A stretch of 64,000 bases of DNA, from contig CBDDPL010000004.1 of the NCBI GenBank assembly GCA_965232285.1, positions 6,076,001 through 6,140,000 of the forward strand. The letters are read 5' to 3'. The translations under genes and the position numbers were made by a program. Position 1 is the first letter of the stretch. The number at the start of each line of letters is the position of its first letter. This stretch comes from Denitrobaculum sp965232285 (GTDB taxonomy: Bacteria; Pseudomonadota; Alphaproteobacteria; Kiloniellales; Kiloniellaceae). Positions 27,766 to 35,504 of the stretch are shown here, one piece after another. The notes beneath the pieces were generated by a model. It saw only the letters and a program-made list of their open reading frames with translations, was not told where the DNA came from and did no database searches.

Positions 27766-29836
27766 TCGCCGGCGCGGGACCTGTGCCCGGGCCATTGGCG
27801 GCTTCTCTGCAATGGCGGCGGCGCTGTTGCTGACCACGGCGAGCGTCCAGGCTCAAAATACGAGTCCCAGTGCGGAGCAGCCAAAGACGATCCCCCAGAA
27901 AACCGGGGCTCCGGTCCGGCTGACCCCGCCGATCTCCCTCGTTCCAGGCGCCCAAAAGGGCACACAGCAGCCCAGCGGGCAGCCCGGCGCGACCCAGGCG
28001 ACGGTGCCTTCAACCGAAACGATCCGCGGGTTGGGTACGGCGCCGCAGCCGGCGCCGCGCAAGAAGGGTATCGAGATCGATTCCCTCTCTGATGTGGACC
28101 CCAACTCCATCGGTGCCATCGATACCGGGCGCGGCGGTCTGGGCCCCGATCTCTGGCGCAACAGCCGCCGGGAGACCGTTGCCGGCCTGCTGCAGGCCAT
28201 GCCGAAGCGTATTGCTTCACCGACCCTGCGCGATCTGGTGCGCCGCAGCCTGCTGTCCGTGGCCGAACCACCTGCGGCAGGGGAGGTGGGGGATGCCCGC
28301 CTGGCCTTGAATCCGGCGGTCGGCAGTGATGCGGCTTCCGCGGGCGGCGCTGGTGCATCCGCACCCAGTTTCCTCTCCCTGCGCGCGGGAACACTGGCTG
28401 CTCTCGGTGAAGCCGAGGGTCTGAAGCAACTGTTGGCCGTGGTGCCCAGCCGTGACGTGGACGAGGGGATCTCGCAGGTCCAGGTCGAGAATCTGATGCT
28501 GCTGCAGGAGGATGTTGCCGCCTGTGCCATCGTGCGTGATGGCGTGGTGACTTATCCGGCGTCGCTCTTCTGGCCTAAGGCCCTGATGTACTGCCAGATT
28601 GTCGAGGGCGACCTGACCGGTGCGATCTTGGGCGTCGACCTGCTGCGCGAAGGCGGCGAAGACGATCCGACCTTCTTCGAACTGGTGGAGTCCGCCGAGG
28701 CAGCCATCGGGGGTGCCGGCAATGACGTCACCGCGCTCGACCCCACACCCCTGCATATGAGTCTGGCCCGGGCGACCAATCAGCGCGTGCTGCCCGACGA
28801 TGTGACCAGGACCCAGCCCGCCGTGTTGGCACTTTTGGCATCCTCCGGGGCTTATGACATCACCCAGCGTGCCGAGGCCGCCGAATGGGCCGTGACCTTC
28901 GGCAGCTTCCCGGTCGAGAGTCTGCGCGATCTTTACGCCGGCTTCACCTTCGGTTCGGATGAACTGCAGGCGCCGATCGAGGCGGCGGTGCTGGATAGCG
29001 GAGTTCGCGGTCGCGCGCTGCTGTTCCAGGCCGCGCAGCGGCAGAGCCTGCCGGTGGCCAGTGCCGAGATCCTGAATGAAGCCTTCCGGCGCTTTCGCGA
29101 CGATGGACTGTCCGTGGCCGGCAACAAGGCCTTCCTGCCCTTCCTGGCCCGGATCGAGCCGACGCCTGAACTGCTGTGGTTCTCCGAGACTGCTGGACGC
29201 GCGCTTTATATGGCCGGACGCATCGAACAGGCGGATGCCTGGGCCACGCTGGCGGGCCGCCTGGCGGCCATCAATCCGCGCGCGAAAGGCCATGCCCTCG
29301 GGCTCTGGCCCTATCAGCGTCTGGCCGGTGCGCAGGTGACTGCGCTGGATCAGGGCGGCCGCCTGGGACTGGCTCAGTGGACGCCGCAGCGCGCCGCCTA
29401 TCTGCGCGATTTCGTGCTCGCTGAGAGTGGCGAAGCCGCTGAAGACGTCCCTGCCGAAGAGACCGGCGCACTCTCGAACCGCCAGGTGATCCTGCTGCGT
29501 GCCCTGATGGACGCCGTCGGCGAAAACGACGGCCTGAGCTGGTCTGACCTGGCACTTTCGGGCGCCTGGCAGGCGCCGGATGAGGCCGAAGGCGAGGATA
29601 TCGGCGGCACGGTTGATGCCGTGGATCCGGTACTGCTTCTGGCGCTGGACAGAGCCGGACGAGGCAACCGCAAGGGCGAGACGATCCTGCTCTCCGCCAT
29701 GGCCGCCGCCGATCCGGCGCAGGCCAGCCAGGATCTGCTGGCCATCACCACGACCGTTGCCAGCCTCCAGCGTCTCGGCTTCGCGGCAGAGGCCCGGGCT
29801 CTCGCCATGGAGGCCGCCGAAAGCAGCGGGCTCTAG
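27746..29836 (+). CDS. Large secreted/periplasmic protein of unknown function
   Basis: A 696-residue protein with a twin-basic signal peptide (RRRGTCARAIGGFSAMAAAL..., cleavage near SVQAQNTS), a low-complexity Pro/Gln/Thr region to about residue 110, then Ala/Leu-rich helical repeats to the end, compatible with a solenoid of antiparallel helices although no clean TPR consensus is visible. Overlaps the 46-residue gene by 20 bp and ends 3 bp before xerD, so the three form one unit. Conserved company with xerD in Rhodospirillales-type genomes is my recollection, not shown here. Function not assigned. Confidence 0.85.
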   Translation: MISSHADRRRGTCARAIGGFSAMAAALLLTTASVQAQNTSPSAEQPKTIPQKTGAPVRLTPPISLVPGAQKGTQQPSGQPGATQATVPSTETIRGLGTAPQPAPRKKGIEIDSLSDVDPNSIGAIDTGRGGLGPDLWRNSRRETVAGLLQAMPKRIASPTLRDLVRRSLLSVAEPPAAGEVGDARLALNPAVGSDAASAGGAGASAPSFLSLRAGTLAALGEAEGLKQLLAVVPSRDVDEGISQVQVENLMLLQEDVAACAIVRDGVVTYPASLFWPKALMYCQIVEGDLTGAILGVDLLREGGEDDPTFFELVESAEAAIGGAGNDVTALDPTPLHMSLARATNQRVLPDDVTRTQPAVLALLASSGAYDITQRAEAAEWAVTFGSFPVESLRDLYAGFTFGSDELQAPIEAAVLDSGVRGRALLFQAAQRQSLPVASAEILNEAFRRFRDDGLSVAGNKAFLPFLARIEPTPELLWFSETAGRALYMAGRIEQADAWATLAGRLAAINPRAKGHALGLWPYQRLAGAQVTALDQGGRLGLAQWTPQRAAYLRDFVLAESGEAAEDVPAEETGALSNRQVILLRALMDAVGENDGLSWSDLALSGAWQAPDEAEGEDIGGTVDAVDPVLLLALDRAGRGNRKGETILLSAMAAADPAQASQDLLAITTTVASLQRLGFAAEARALAMEAAESSGL

Positions 29837-29839
29837 CCT

Positions 29840-30808
29840 GTGGCCAGAGAAGATGCCGGTTCTTCTGTGATATCGGCTGCGGCGAGCAGCGAAGCTTTCC
29901 TGGAGATGCTGGCGGCGGAGCGCGGGGCGGCTCCCAACACGCTGGAGGCCTACCGCCGCGACCTGGAGCATTGCGAAGACTTCCTCTCAGGCCGGCGCCG
30001 GAACCTGCGGGACGCCGGCACCGAAGATCTGAGCGCTTACCTGCAGGCCCTGAGCGCCAGCGGCATGGCCCCGCGCACGGCGGCACGGCGCCTCTCGGCT
30101 CTGCGGCAGTTTTACCGCTTTCTCTTCGAAGACCGCCTGCGCGGCGACGATCCGACCGCCGGCCTGGAATCGCCGCGCCAGGGCCGGCCTCTGCCGAAGG
30201 TTCTCAGCGAGGCGGAGGTCGAGCGCCTGCTGGAGGCCGCCCGTGCCGATGCCTCGCCGGAGGGGATCCGGTTGCTGGCGCTGCTGGAGCTGCTTTATGC
30301 CACCGGCCTCCGGGTCTCTGAACTGGTCTCCCTGCCACTTTCTTCCATGGCCCGCGACCCGCGTGTGTTGCTCGTGCGCGGCAAGGGCGGTCGCGAGCGG
30401 ATGGTGCCACTGAGCGAGCCGGCCCGCGCGGCGCTTTCCGACTACCGCGAGATCCGTGCGCGCTTCCTCATGAGCAAGCAGGCGGCCCGGACCAGCGGCG
30501 ACAAGGGCTTGCCCGATTCCCCCTGGCTCTTCCCCTCGCGCGGCAAATCCGGGCACCTGACCCGCCATCGGGTCGGGCAGTTGCTCAAGGACCTCGCCAT
30601 CGCCGCCGGCCTCGAGCCCTCGAAGCTCTCCCCCCATGTCCTGCGCCATGCCTTCGCCAGCCATCTGCTGGATCACGGCGCCGATCTGCGCGCGGTGCAG
30701 AAGATGCTCGGTCACGCCGACATCTCCACCACTCAGATCTACACCCACGTGCTGGCAGAACGCATGAAGTCCCTGGTGCTCAATCACCATCCGCTTGCCG
30801 GCAAGTAG
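29840..30808 (+). CDS. xerD: Site-specific tyrosine recombinase XerD
   Basis: A 322-residue tyrosine recombinase. N-terminal SAM-like core-binding domain (FLEMLAAERGAAPNTLEAYR) and catalytic domain with Arg in YATGLRVSELVSL, Lys in VRGKGGRERMVPL, HxxR in SPHVLRHAFASHLL, His in LGHADISTTQIY and nucleophile Tyr in IYTHVLAERM. With XerC it resolves chromosome dimers at dif. GTG start 29840, 3 bp after the preceding gene. Confidence 0.93.
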   Translation: MAREDAGSSVISAAASSEAFLEMLAAERGAAPNTLEAYRRDLEHCEDFLSGRRRNLRDAGTEDLSAYLQALSASGMAPRTAARRLSALRQFYRFLFEDRLRGDDPTAGLESPRQGRPLPKVLSEAEVERLLEAARADASPEGIRLLALLELLYATGLRVSELVSLPLSSMARDPRVLLVRGKGGRERMVPLSEPARAALSDYREIRARFLMSKQAARTSGDKGLPDSPWLFPSRGKSGHLTRHRVGQLLKDLAIAAGLEPSKLSPHVLRHAFASHLLDHGADLRAVQKMLGHADISTTQIYTHVLAERMKSLVLNHHPLAGK

Positions 30809-30969
30809 GATTCGACCGGCGAAAAAGCCTTGTTGCGGCGCGAAAGAATCTAACTATACTGCAGTGCAATATTTTCCGGATATTACCGGATTGCTCGGTG
30901 TTGACGGACTTTGTGCCGGCTATGCTGCGTAGCAAAAAACAGGTCACAGCAGGAAACGAGGACAGCCCC

Positions 30970-31950
30970 ATGAGCTTTACCATTGTCGAACAGGCCACCG
31001 CGCGCCTGAACCGCAGCGAACTGGCCGTTCCGGGTAGCAGCCCGCAGTTCTTCGAAAAGGCCGCCAAGTCCGCGGCCGACGTCATCTTCCTGGATCTGGA
31101 AGACGCCGTGGCGCCGGATGACAAGGCGCAGGCCCGCAAGAACATCATCGAAGCCCTGAATGATCTCGACTGGGGCGACAAAACCCTCTCCGTGCGTATC
31201 AACGGCCTCGACACGCACTACATGTACCGCGACGTGGTCGATGTGATCGAGCAGGGCGGCGAGCGCCTGGACATGATCATGATCCCCAAGGTCGGCACCG
31301 CCGCCGACGTCTACGCGCTGGACATGCTGGTCACCCAGGTTGAGGACGCGGTGGGCCGCAAAAAGAAGATCGGCTTCGAGATGATCATCGAGACCGCGCT
31401 CGGCATGGCCAACGTGGACGCCATCGCCGCCGCCTCCAAGCGTAACGAGAGCCTGCACTTCGGCGTCGCCGACTATGCCGCCTCGACCAAGGCCCGCACC
31501 ACGGTCATCGGCGGCCCGAACCCCAACTACGGCGTTCTGACCGACAAGGTCGGCGACGAACCGCGCGATTATCACTGGGGCGACATGTGGCACTACGCCA
31601 TCTCGCGCATGGTGGTGGCTGCCCGCGCCAACGGTCTGCGCCCGATCGACGGCCCCTTCGGCGACTTCTCCGACCCGGACGGCTTCAAGGCCCAGGCCTA
31701 CCGCGCGACCATCCTGGGCTGTGAGGGCAAGTGGGCGATCCACCCGAGCCAGATCGACCTGGCCAACGAGGTCAATTCCCCTTCCGAGAAAGAGGTCACT
31801 CAGGCCCGCCGTATCCTGGAGGCCATGGAACAGGCCCAGGCCGAGGGCAAGGGCGCCGTCTCCCTCGACGGCCGTTTGATCGACATCGCCTCCATCAAGC
31901 AGGCCGAGGTGATGGTCAAAAAAGCCGAGCAGATCGCCGCGGCGGGGTGA
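30970..31950 (+). CDS. mcl1: L-malyl-CoA/beta-methylmalyl-CoA lyase
   Basis: A 326-residue HpcH/HpaI (CitE-like) lyase. VIFLDLEDAVAPDDKAQARK, SVRINGLDTHYMYRDVVDV, MIMIPKVGTAADVYALD and DGPFGDFSDPDGFKAQA follow the Rhodobacter-type Mcl1 pattern, with the Mg ligands Glu and Asp in EMIIETALG and GPFGDFSD. It cleaves malyl-CoA to acetyl-CoA and glyoxylate and methylmalyl-CoA to propionyl-CoA and glyoxylate, as in the ethylmalonyl-CoA pathway. ATG 30970 with AGGAAACGAGGA upstream; longer frame rejected. A Rho-independent terminator follows. Confidence 0.92.
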   Translation: MSFTIVEQATARLNRSELAVPGSSPQFFEKAAKSAADVIFLDLEDAVAPDDKAQARKNIIEALNDLDWGDKTLSVRINGLDTHYMYRDVVDVIEQGGERLDMIMIPKVGTAADVYALDMLVTQVEDAVGRKKKIGFEMIIETALGMANVDAIAAASKRNESLHFGVADYAASTKARTTVIGGPNPNYGVLTDKVGDEPRDYHWGDMWHYAISRMVVAARANGLRPIDGPFGDFSDPDGFKAQAYRATILGCEGKWAIHPSQIDLANEVNSPSEKEVTQARRILEAMEQAQAEGKGAVSLDGRLIDIASIKQAEVMVKKAEQIAAAG

Positions 31951-31982
31951 GGTTCAAGGGTTAAGACGCTTTGACGATGAAG

Positions 31983-32014
31983 GGCCCCGTGGCGACGCGG
32001 GGCCTTCTTCTTTT
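31983..32014 (+). terminator. Rho-independent terminator after mcl1
   Basis: Stem GGCCCCG (31983-31989) with CGGGGCC (31998-32004), 8-nt loop, followed by TTCTTCTTTT. Lies 33 bp after the mcl1 stop. Confidence 0.85.
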
Positions 32015-32022
32015 CTGGACAA

Positions 32023-32589
32023 TCAGAGATAAGGCGTCAGCCATGCGGGGATGTGGTCCCGGCGACGGATAGTTCCGTTTCTAAAGCTGGCGACGAAGCG
32101 AAAGTCATCGCTGTTGTCATAGATGTACCCGGCATCGCAGAGCCGTAGGTGTGCCTTCAGCGCCGCGAAGCTTTTGGGATAGCGGCGCTTGATATCAGCT
32201 TCCGGGATGTCGTGACCGCCATCCGCCACCCTGTCTCTTACGCGTTGTGCGCTCAGACCGGCGCTTGAAAGAGCCACATAGACGAGGATGGTTCGAAAAC
32301 CGGCATCCTTCGCGCGTTGCAAGTGTTTTAGATAGACCGCCCCCGACAAGGTCGACTCGGTGATAAAGGGCCACCCCTGATCGATGCAGTTCCGGACGGT
32401 GATCAGGGCTTCCTTGCCGGCGCTGAATCGCGCTTTATCTATCGTTTCAAAGGAACCTGTCAAAGTCCTGGCAATGGCATCTGGATCAATGACTCGCAGG
32501 TTCGAAAAGCGGCGTCGGATCGTCCTGGTCAGGGTCGATTTCCCTGCGCCGTTGACGCCGCCGACGAGGAACATTTGAGGCCGCGACAT
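32023..32589 (-). CDS. Zeta toxin-like P-loop kinase
   Basis: A 188-residue P-loop protein: Walker A GGVNGAGKSTLTRTI, DPDAIARTL, GWPFITESTLSG, and YVALSSAGLSAQRVRDRVADGGHDIP (split here as RVRDRVADGGHDIP and the preceding YVALSSAG). The pattern matches zeta/PezT-like UDP-GlcNAc kinases of the small chromosomal type (AAA_33). A 56-codon gene ends 15 bp upstream and may be its partner. Whether it is toxic or a house-keeping kinase cannot be told. Composition is lower in GC than the flanks. Confidence 0.82.
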   Translation of the reverse strand: MSRPQMFLVGGVNGAGKSTLTRTIRRRFSNLRVIDPDAIARTLTGSFETIDKARFSAGKEALITVRNCIDQGWPFITESTLSGAVYLKHLQRAKDAGFRTILVYVALSSAGLSAQRVRDRVADGGHDIPEADIKRRYPKSFAALKAHLRLCDAGYIYDNSDDFRFVASFRNGTIRRRDHIPAWLTPYL

Positions 32590-32604
32590 GGCGGTACGCT
32601 CTGT

Positions 32605-32775
32605 TCAGGGTTTCGGAGAACGCTTGGCTATGTCTTCTTTCGCGGTCTTGTAAGCTTCCCTCCCAAGCCGTCGTGCGCCGGACAAAGACTCGAGCTCTTC
32701 GGCAAGCTTATTGGCTTCCGCCTTCTCTCGTGCAAGTCCATTTGTCGCCGCTTTAGAGGAAGACTCTCTAGCCAT
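32605..32775 (-). CDS. Small helical protein upstream of the zeta-like kinase (possible antitoxin)
   Basis: ATG 32775 to TGA 32605, 56 residues: MARESSSKAATNGLAREKAE, then a continuous amphipathic Glu/Lys/Leu helix (ANKLAEELESLSGARRLG) and a basic tail. A GTG two codons upstream (32781) is also possible. It ends 15 bp before the zeta-like gene, same strand. Small alpha-helical proteins are the cognate antitoxins of epsilon/zeta systems, so this is a candidate partner; no recognised epsilon or PezA motif is visible. Confidence 0.6.
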   Translation of the reverse strand: MARESSSKAATNGLAREKAEANKLAEELESLSGARRLGREAYKTAKEDIAKRSPKP

Positions 32776-32907
32776 TTTCACTGCCCATTCCGGAACAAAC
32801 CTGACCGGATTCTATCACTCTAGGCACTCGAAGACCAGTTTCCCCAATCCGCGGTACAGCCAACAAACCTGGGGGCGTGGGGGAACGGGGTTCCCCCGGT
32901 TTTCTTG

Positions 32908-34275
32908 TTATCCCGGCGCCACGTTCTGATTACTGCGGAAGAGATTCCCCGGATCGTAGCGCTTCTTCAGCGCCGCGAGCCTTGCGTAGTTCGGCCCGTA
33001 GGCTTCCTGCGCCCGGCCTTCGCGCTCGCTGATGAAGTTCACGTAACAACCAGTCTCCGTCAGGGCGCCGATGCGCTTCGAGGTTTCGCGCAGCCAAGCG
33101 ATGTGGCGTTCGTCATCGGCCGGGTCGCGCCAGCGCACCCCCGGGGTGATGGCGAAGTTAGTTGCCCGGTGAGGATAGGCGCTGTCTTCCGGCGTCTTGT
33201 CGCCGATGGCGCCGCCGAGCTGGCTGATCAGGATGTCGGATTCCGGCGTGGGAAGCTCGGCCGCGATCTCGCAGAGGGTTTCGGGCAGCGGGCCGGTCAG
33301 CCGTTGGAAGTTGTGGGAGCGCCAGTAGTTACGCGCGCCCTTGTCGTAGGCCGCGTCCAGGATCGCCTGCGCCTCGCAGTAGGGCCGCGGCATGACCGCC
33401 TCGCCCAGCACCGTCCCGAAGTCGCGCAGGGGCGCCAGCAGATCCCGGCCTTCTTCCGGATCGCCGGCGTAGCACTGCATGAGGGTCAGGACCTTGCTGC
33501 CCCGGACGCTCTCTGGGAGGAAGGGCAGGGGCGGTGCCGTCAGGAGGTCGGCCCAGATGCAGCAGGCGCGCGGCGCGGCGAGCGCAAAGGCCTCATAGCG
33601 CCGCAGTACTTCCGGCGCTTCGGCCAGGGGAAAGACCATGGGGCCGAAGAGCACCTCCGGGCCAAGCGGATGGAGGGTGAATTCGAAGGCCGTGGCGATA
33701 CCGAAGTTGCCGCTGCCACCGCGCAGGCCCCAGAAGAGCTCGGCATGTTCCTCTTCGCTGGCTCGCACCTGGCTGCCGTCCGCCAGCACCAGCTCCACCG
33801 CCAGCAGGTTGTCCGCCGCCAGCCCGTGCAGCCGGGACAGCCACCCGAAGCCGCCGCCCAGGGTCAGGCCCGCGACCCCGGTGGTGGAGACTACGCCGCC
33901 CGGTGTCGCCAGTCCCTGCGCCTGGGTGGCGGCGTCCAGGTCCTGCAGCAGGGCGCCGCCCTCGACCCGCGCGCGCCGCTGGCCGGCGTCCACCTCGACG
34001 CCCCGCAGTTCCGAAAGATCGATCATCAGCGCGCCGTCCGCCACCGCCGTACCGGCCACATTGTGTCCGCCGCCGCGTACCGAGACGGCTAACCCGGTCT
34101 CCGCCGCCATACGGACCCCCGCGGCGACATCCGCCGCCTCGGCGCAGCGCAGGATCGCCGCCGGCCGCCGCTCGATCATGGCGTTCCAGACCTGCCGCGC
34201 GTCGTCGTAGCCGCTGTCGCCTTGCAGCAGCAACTCGCCCCTTATTTCTTTGCGTAGCCGCTCCATTGCAGTCAT
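32908..34275 (-). CDS. FAD-linked oxidase, berberine bridge enzyme-like
   Basis: A 455-residue PCMH-type FAD-binding oxidoreductase. The PP-loop GLAVSVRGGGHNVAG carries the His for 8-alpha-histidyl FAD linkage; LTLGGGFGWLSRLHGLAADN lacks the Cys used for the second covalent bond in bicovalent members, so one link is expected. The C-terminal BBE segment reads YGPNYARLAALKKRYDPGNLF. It oxidises an alcohol, sugar or alkaloid-like donor with O2; substrate unknown. ATG 34275 has AGGGAG upstream; the frame stays open far beyond, into the antisense of the HxlR gene, which is not coding. Divergent from the HxlR regulator. Confidence 0.88.
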   Translation of the reverse strand: MTAMERLRKEIRGELLLQGDSGYDDARQVWNAMIERRPAAILRCAEAADVAAGVRMAAETGLAVSVRGGGHNVAGTAVADGALMIDLSELRGVEVDAGQRRARVEGGALLQDLDAATQAQGLATPGGVVSTTGVAGLTLGGGFGWLSRLHGLAADNLLAVELVLADGSQVRASEEEHAELFWGLRGGSGNFGIATAFEFTLHPLGPEVLFGPMVFPLAEAPEVLRRYEAFALAAPRACCIWADLLTAPPLPFLPESVRGSKVLTLMQCYAGDPEEGRDLLAPLRDFGTVLGEAVMPRPYCEAQAILDAAYDKGARNYWRSHNFQRLTGPLPETLCEIAAELPTPESDILISQLGGAIGDKTPEDSAYPHRATNFAITPGVRWRDPADDERHIAWLRETSKRIGALTETGCYVNFISEREGRAQEAYGPNYARLAALKKRYDPGNLFRSNQNVAPG

Positions 34276-34345
34276 CCCGCAAGCTCCCTTCGCACAGTCT
34301 CCGCTGATCCTAAGCCTGCCGCGAAGGTCCGCAGGGTGATAGTCA

Positions 34346-34369
34346 GGAATCTGGAGTACTACAGATTCC
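34346..34369. promoter_or_regulatory. 24-bp near-perfect palindrome, candidate HxlR operator
   Basis: GGAATCTG-G-AGTACT-A-CAGATTCC: symmetric over 24 bp except for one base pair, with a palindromic AGTACT core. It lies between the divergent FAD oxidase and HxlR genes. HxlR proteins bind short dyads in divergent promoters; the match here is by position and symmetry. Confidence 0.65.
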
Positions 34370-34440
34370 GGAGTTGCCGCCCTTTCCGAGTCCTGAGAGA
34401 CTCGCGGGCAAGAAACATAAGGTGAGAGAGGAAAACCGTG

Positions 34441-35175
34441 ATGAAAGGTTATGGTCAGTACTGTCCGCTCGCGCTGGCCGCGGAGTTGCTCTGCGAACGC
34501 TGGACGCTTCTGGTGATGAGCCGCCTGATCGACGGCTGCCGCCGCTTCAACGAAATCCATCGTGGGGTGCCGCGCATCTCCGCCACCCTGCTGACCCAGC
34601 GTCTGGCGCAGCTCGAGCAGGCGGGCCTGGCCGAACGCCGGCCGCTGCCCAACGCGCGCGGCTACGAGTATCTGCCGACCCAGGCCGGCAGCGAGCTGGA
34701 GCCGATTATCATGGATCTGGCGGTCTGGGGCCAGCGCTGGTCCCGCGACATGGAACACGACGACCTCGACCCGGCCTTCCTGGCCTGGAGCATGCACACG
34801 CGCCTGAATGTTGAGGCCATGCCGCCGGGCCGCACGGTGCTGGAGTTCCTCTTCTCCGGCACGCCCTCGGAGCTGCGCCGCTTCTGGCTGGTGCATAAGG
34901 ATGGCAAGGTGGATATGTGCCTGAAGCACCCGGGCTACGATCCCGATGTGGTGCTGAACGCCGACATCCGCCGCTTCGTCGAGGCCTGGCGCGGCTTCCG
35001 CGATCTGCGCATGGAAATCCGCCGGGGCAACATCCGTCTGGAGGGGCCGAAGGCGCTCTGCCGCGCCCTGCCCGACTGGCTGCTGCTCAGCGCGCTTGCG
35101 CCCTTCCCGCGCGAATGCCCGGGCGGGGAGCGCGAACTGCGGCAGGTGGAAGTGGAGAGCGCTGCGGCCGAGTAA
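34441..35175 (+). CDS. HxlR family transcriptional regulator with C-terminal extension
   Basis: A 244-residue protein. Residues 1-105 are an HxlR winged helix (YCPLALAAELLCERWTLLVM, RFNEIHRGVPRISATLLTQR, GYEYLPTQAGSEL); 130-230 form a second domain (TVLEFLFSGTPSELRRFWLV and onwards) resembling an SCP2/sterol-carrier-like ligand pocket. Most HxlR proteins have about 110-150 residues, so this one may sense a lipophilic ligand directly. Start ATG 34441 (GTG 34438 adjacent). Divergent from the FAD oxidase gene. Confidence 0.88.
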   Translation: MKGYGQYCPLALAAELLCERWTLLVMSRLIDGCRRFNEIHRGVPRISATLLTQRLAQLEQAGLAERRPLPNARGYEYLPTQAGSELEPIIMDLAVWGQRWSRDMEHDDLDPAFLAWSMHTRLNVEAMPPGRTVLEFLFSGTPSELRRFWLVHKDGKVDMCLKHPGYDPDVVLNADIRRFVEAWRGFRDLRMEIRRGNIRLEGPKALCRALPDWLLLSALAPFPRECPGGERELRQVEVESAAAE

Positions 35176-35191
35176 GTCTGGCAGCCAGTCT

Positions 35192-35503
35192 CTAAAAGCG
35201 TTCCGCGCGCAGCACGTCACAGTCGGTGACGCAAACCACGCCGATGTGACGCTCGACCACGGCGAAGGCGGCATCCAGCAGGGGGTCGAGGCGTTCCGGC
35301 CGCACGATGCAGACCACGTGCACCATGCCGCCCGCCTGGCTCACCTGGCCGGAGCGGCTCCATTCGCCCGAGCGGCCCGAGCCGCCGAGCACCGGCAGGA
35401 CGGTGTAGCCGGTCACGTCCGCGGACTGCAGCGCCTCGGTCAGGCGTGACTGCATGACCCGTTCGATGGTGATTTCAACCCGTTTGGCTTTGTGCGTTTT
35501 CAT
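35192..35503 (-). CDS. PII-like signalling protein paired with SbtA (SbtB-like)
   Basis: A 103-residue protein with a ferredoxin-like PII fold: AKRVEITIERVMQSRLTEAL, a T-loop-like GSGRSGEWSRSGQVSQAGGM, and VHVVCIVRPERLDPLLDAAF. ATG 35503 comes 1 bp after the sbtA stop, so the two are coupled. In cyanobacteria SbtB binds adenine nucleotides including cAMP and inhibits SbtA; the same pairing here supports that role. It ends with CVTDCDVLRAERF, two cysteines close together, reminiscent of the C-terminal redox loop of some SbtB proteins (which is usually CGPxGC), so that link is only tentative. Confidence 0.8.
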   Translation of the reverse strand: MKTHKAKRVEITIERVMQSRLTEALQSADVTGYTVLPVLGGSGRSGEWSRSGQVSQAGGMVHVVCIVRPERLDPLLDAAFAVVERHIGVVCVTDCDVLRAERF

Positions 35504-35504
35504 G

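Noticed and set aside
32776..32907. Start of the small zeta partner further upstream, to include RFVPEWAV
   Set aside because: The frame is open to a TAG at about 32813 and reads protein-like, but no start codon lies before GTG 32781; the shorter ATG form is reported.
34276..35274. N-terminal extension of the FAD oxidase by 333 codons
   Set aside because: The extension is antisense to the HxlR gene, and a good start with ribosome site exists at 34275 right before the FAD-binding domain.
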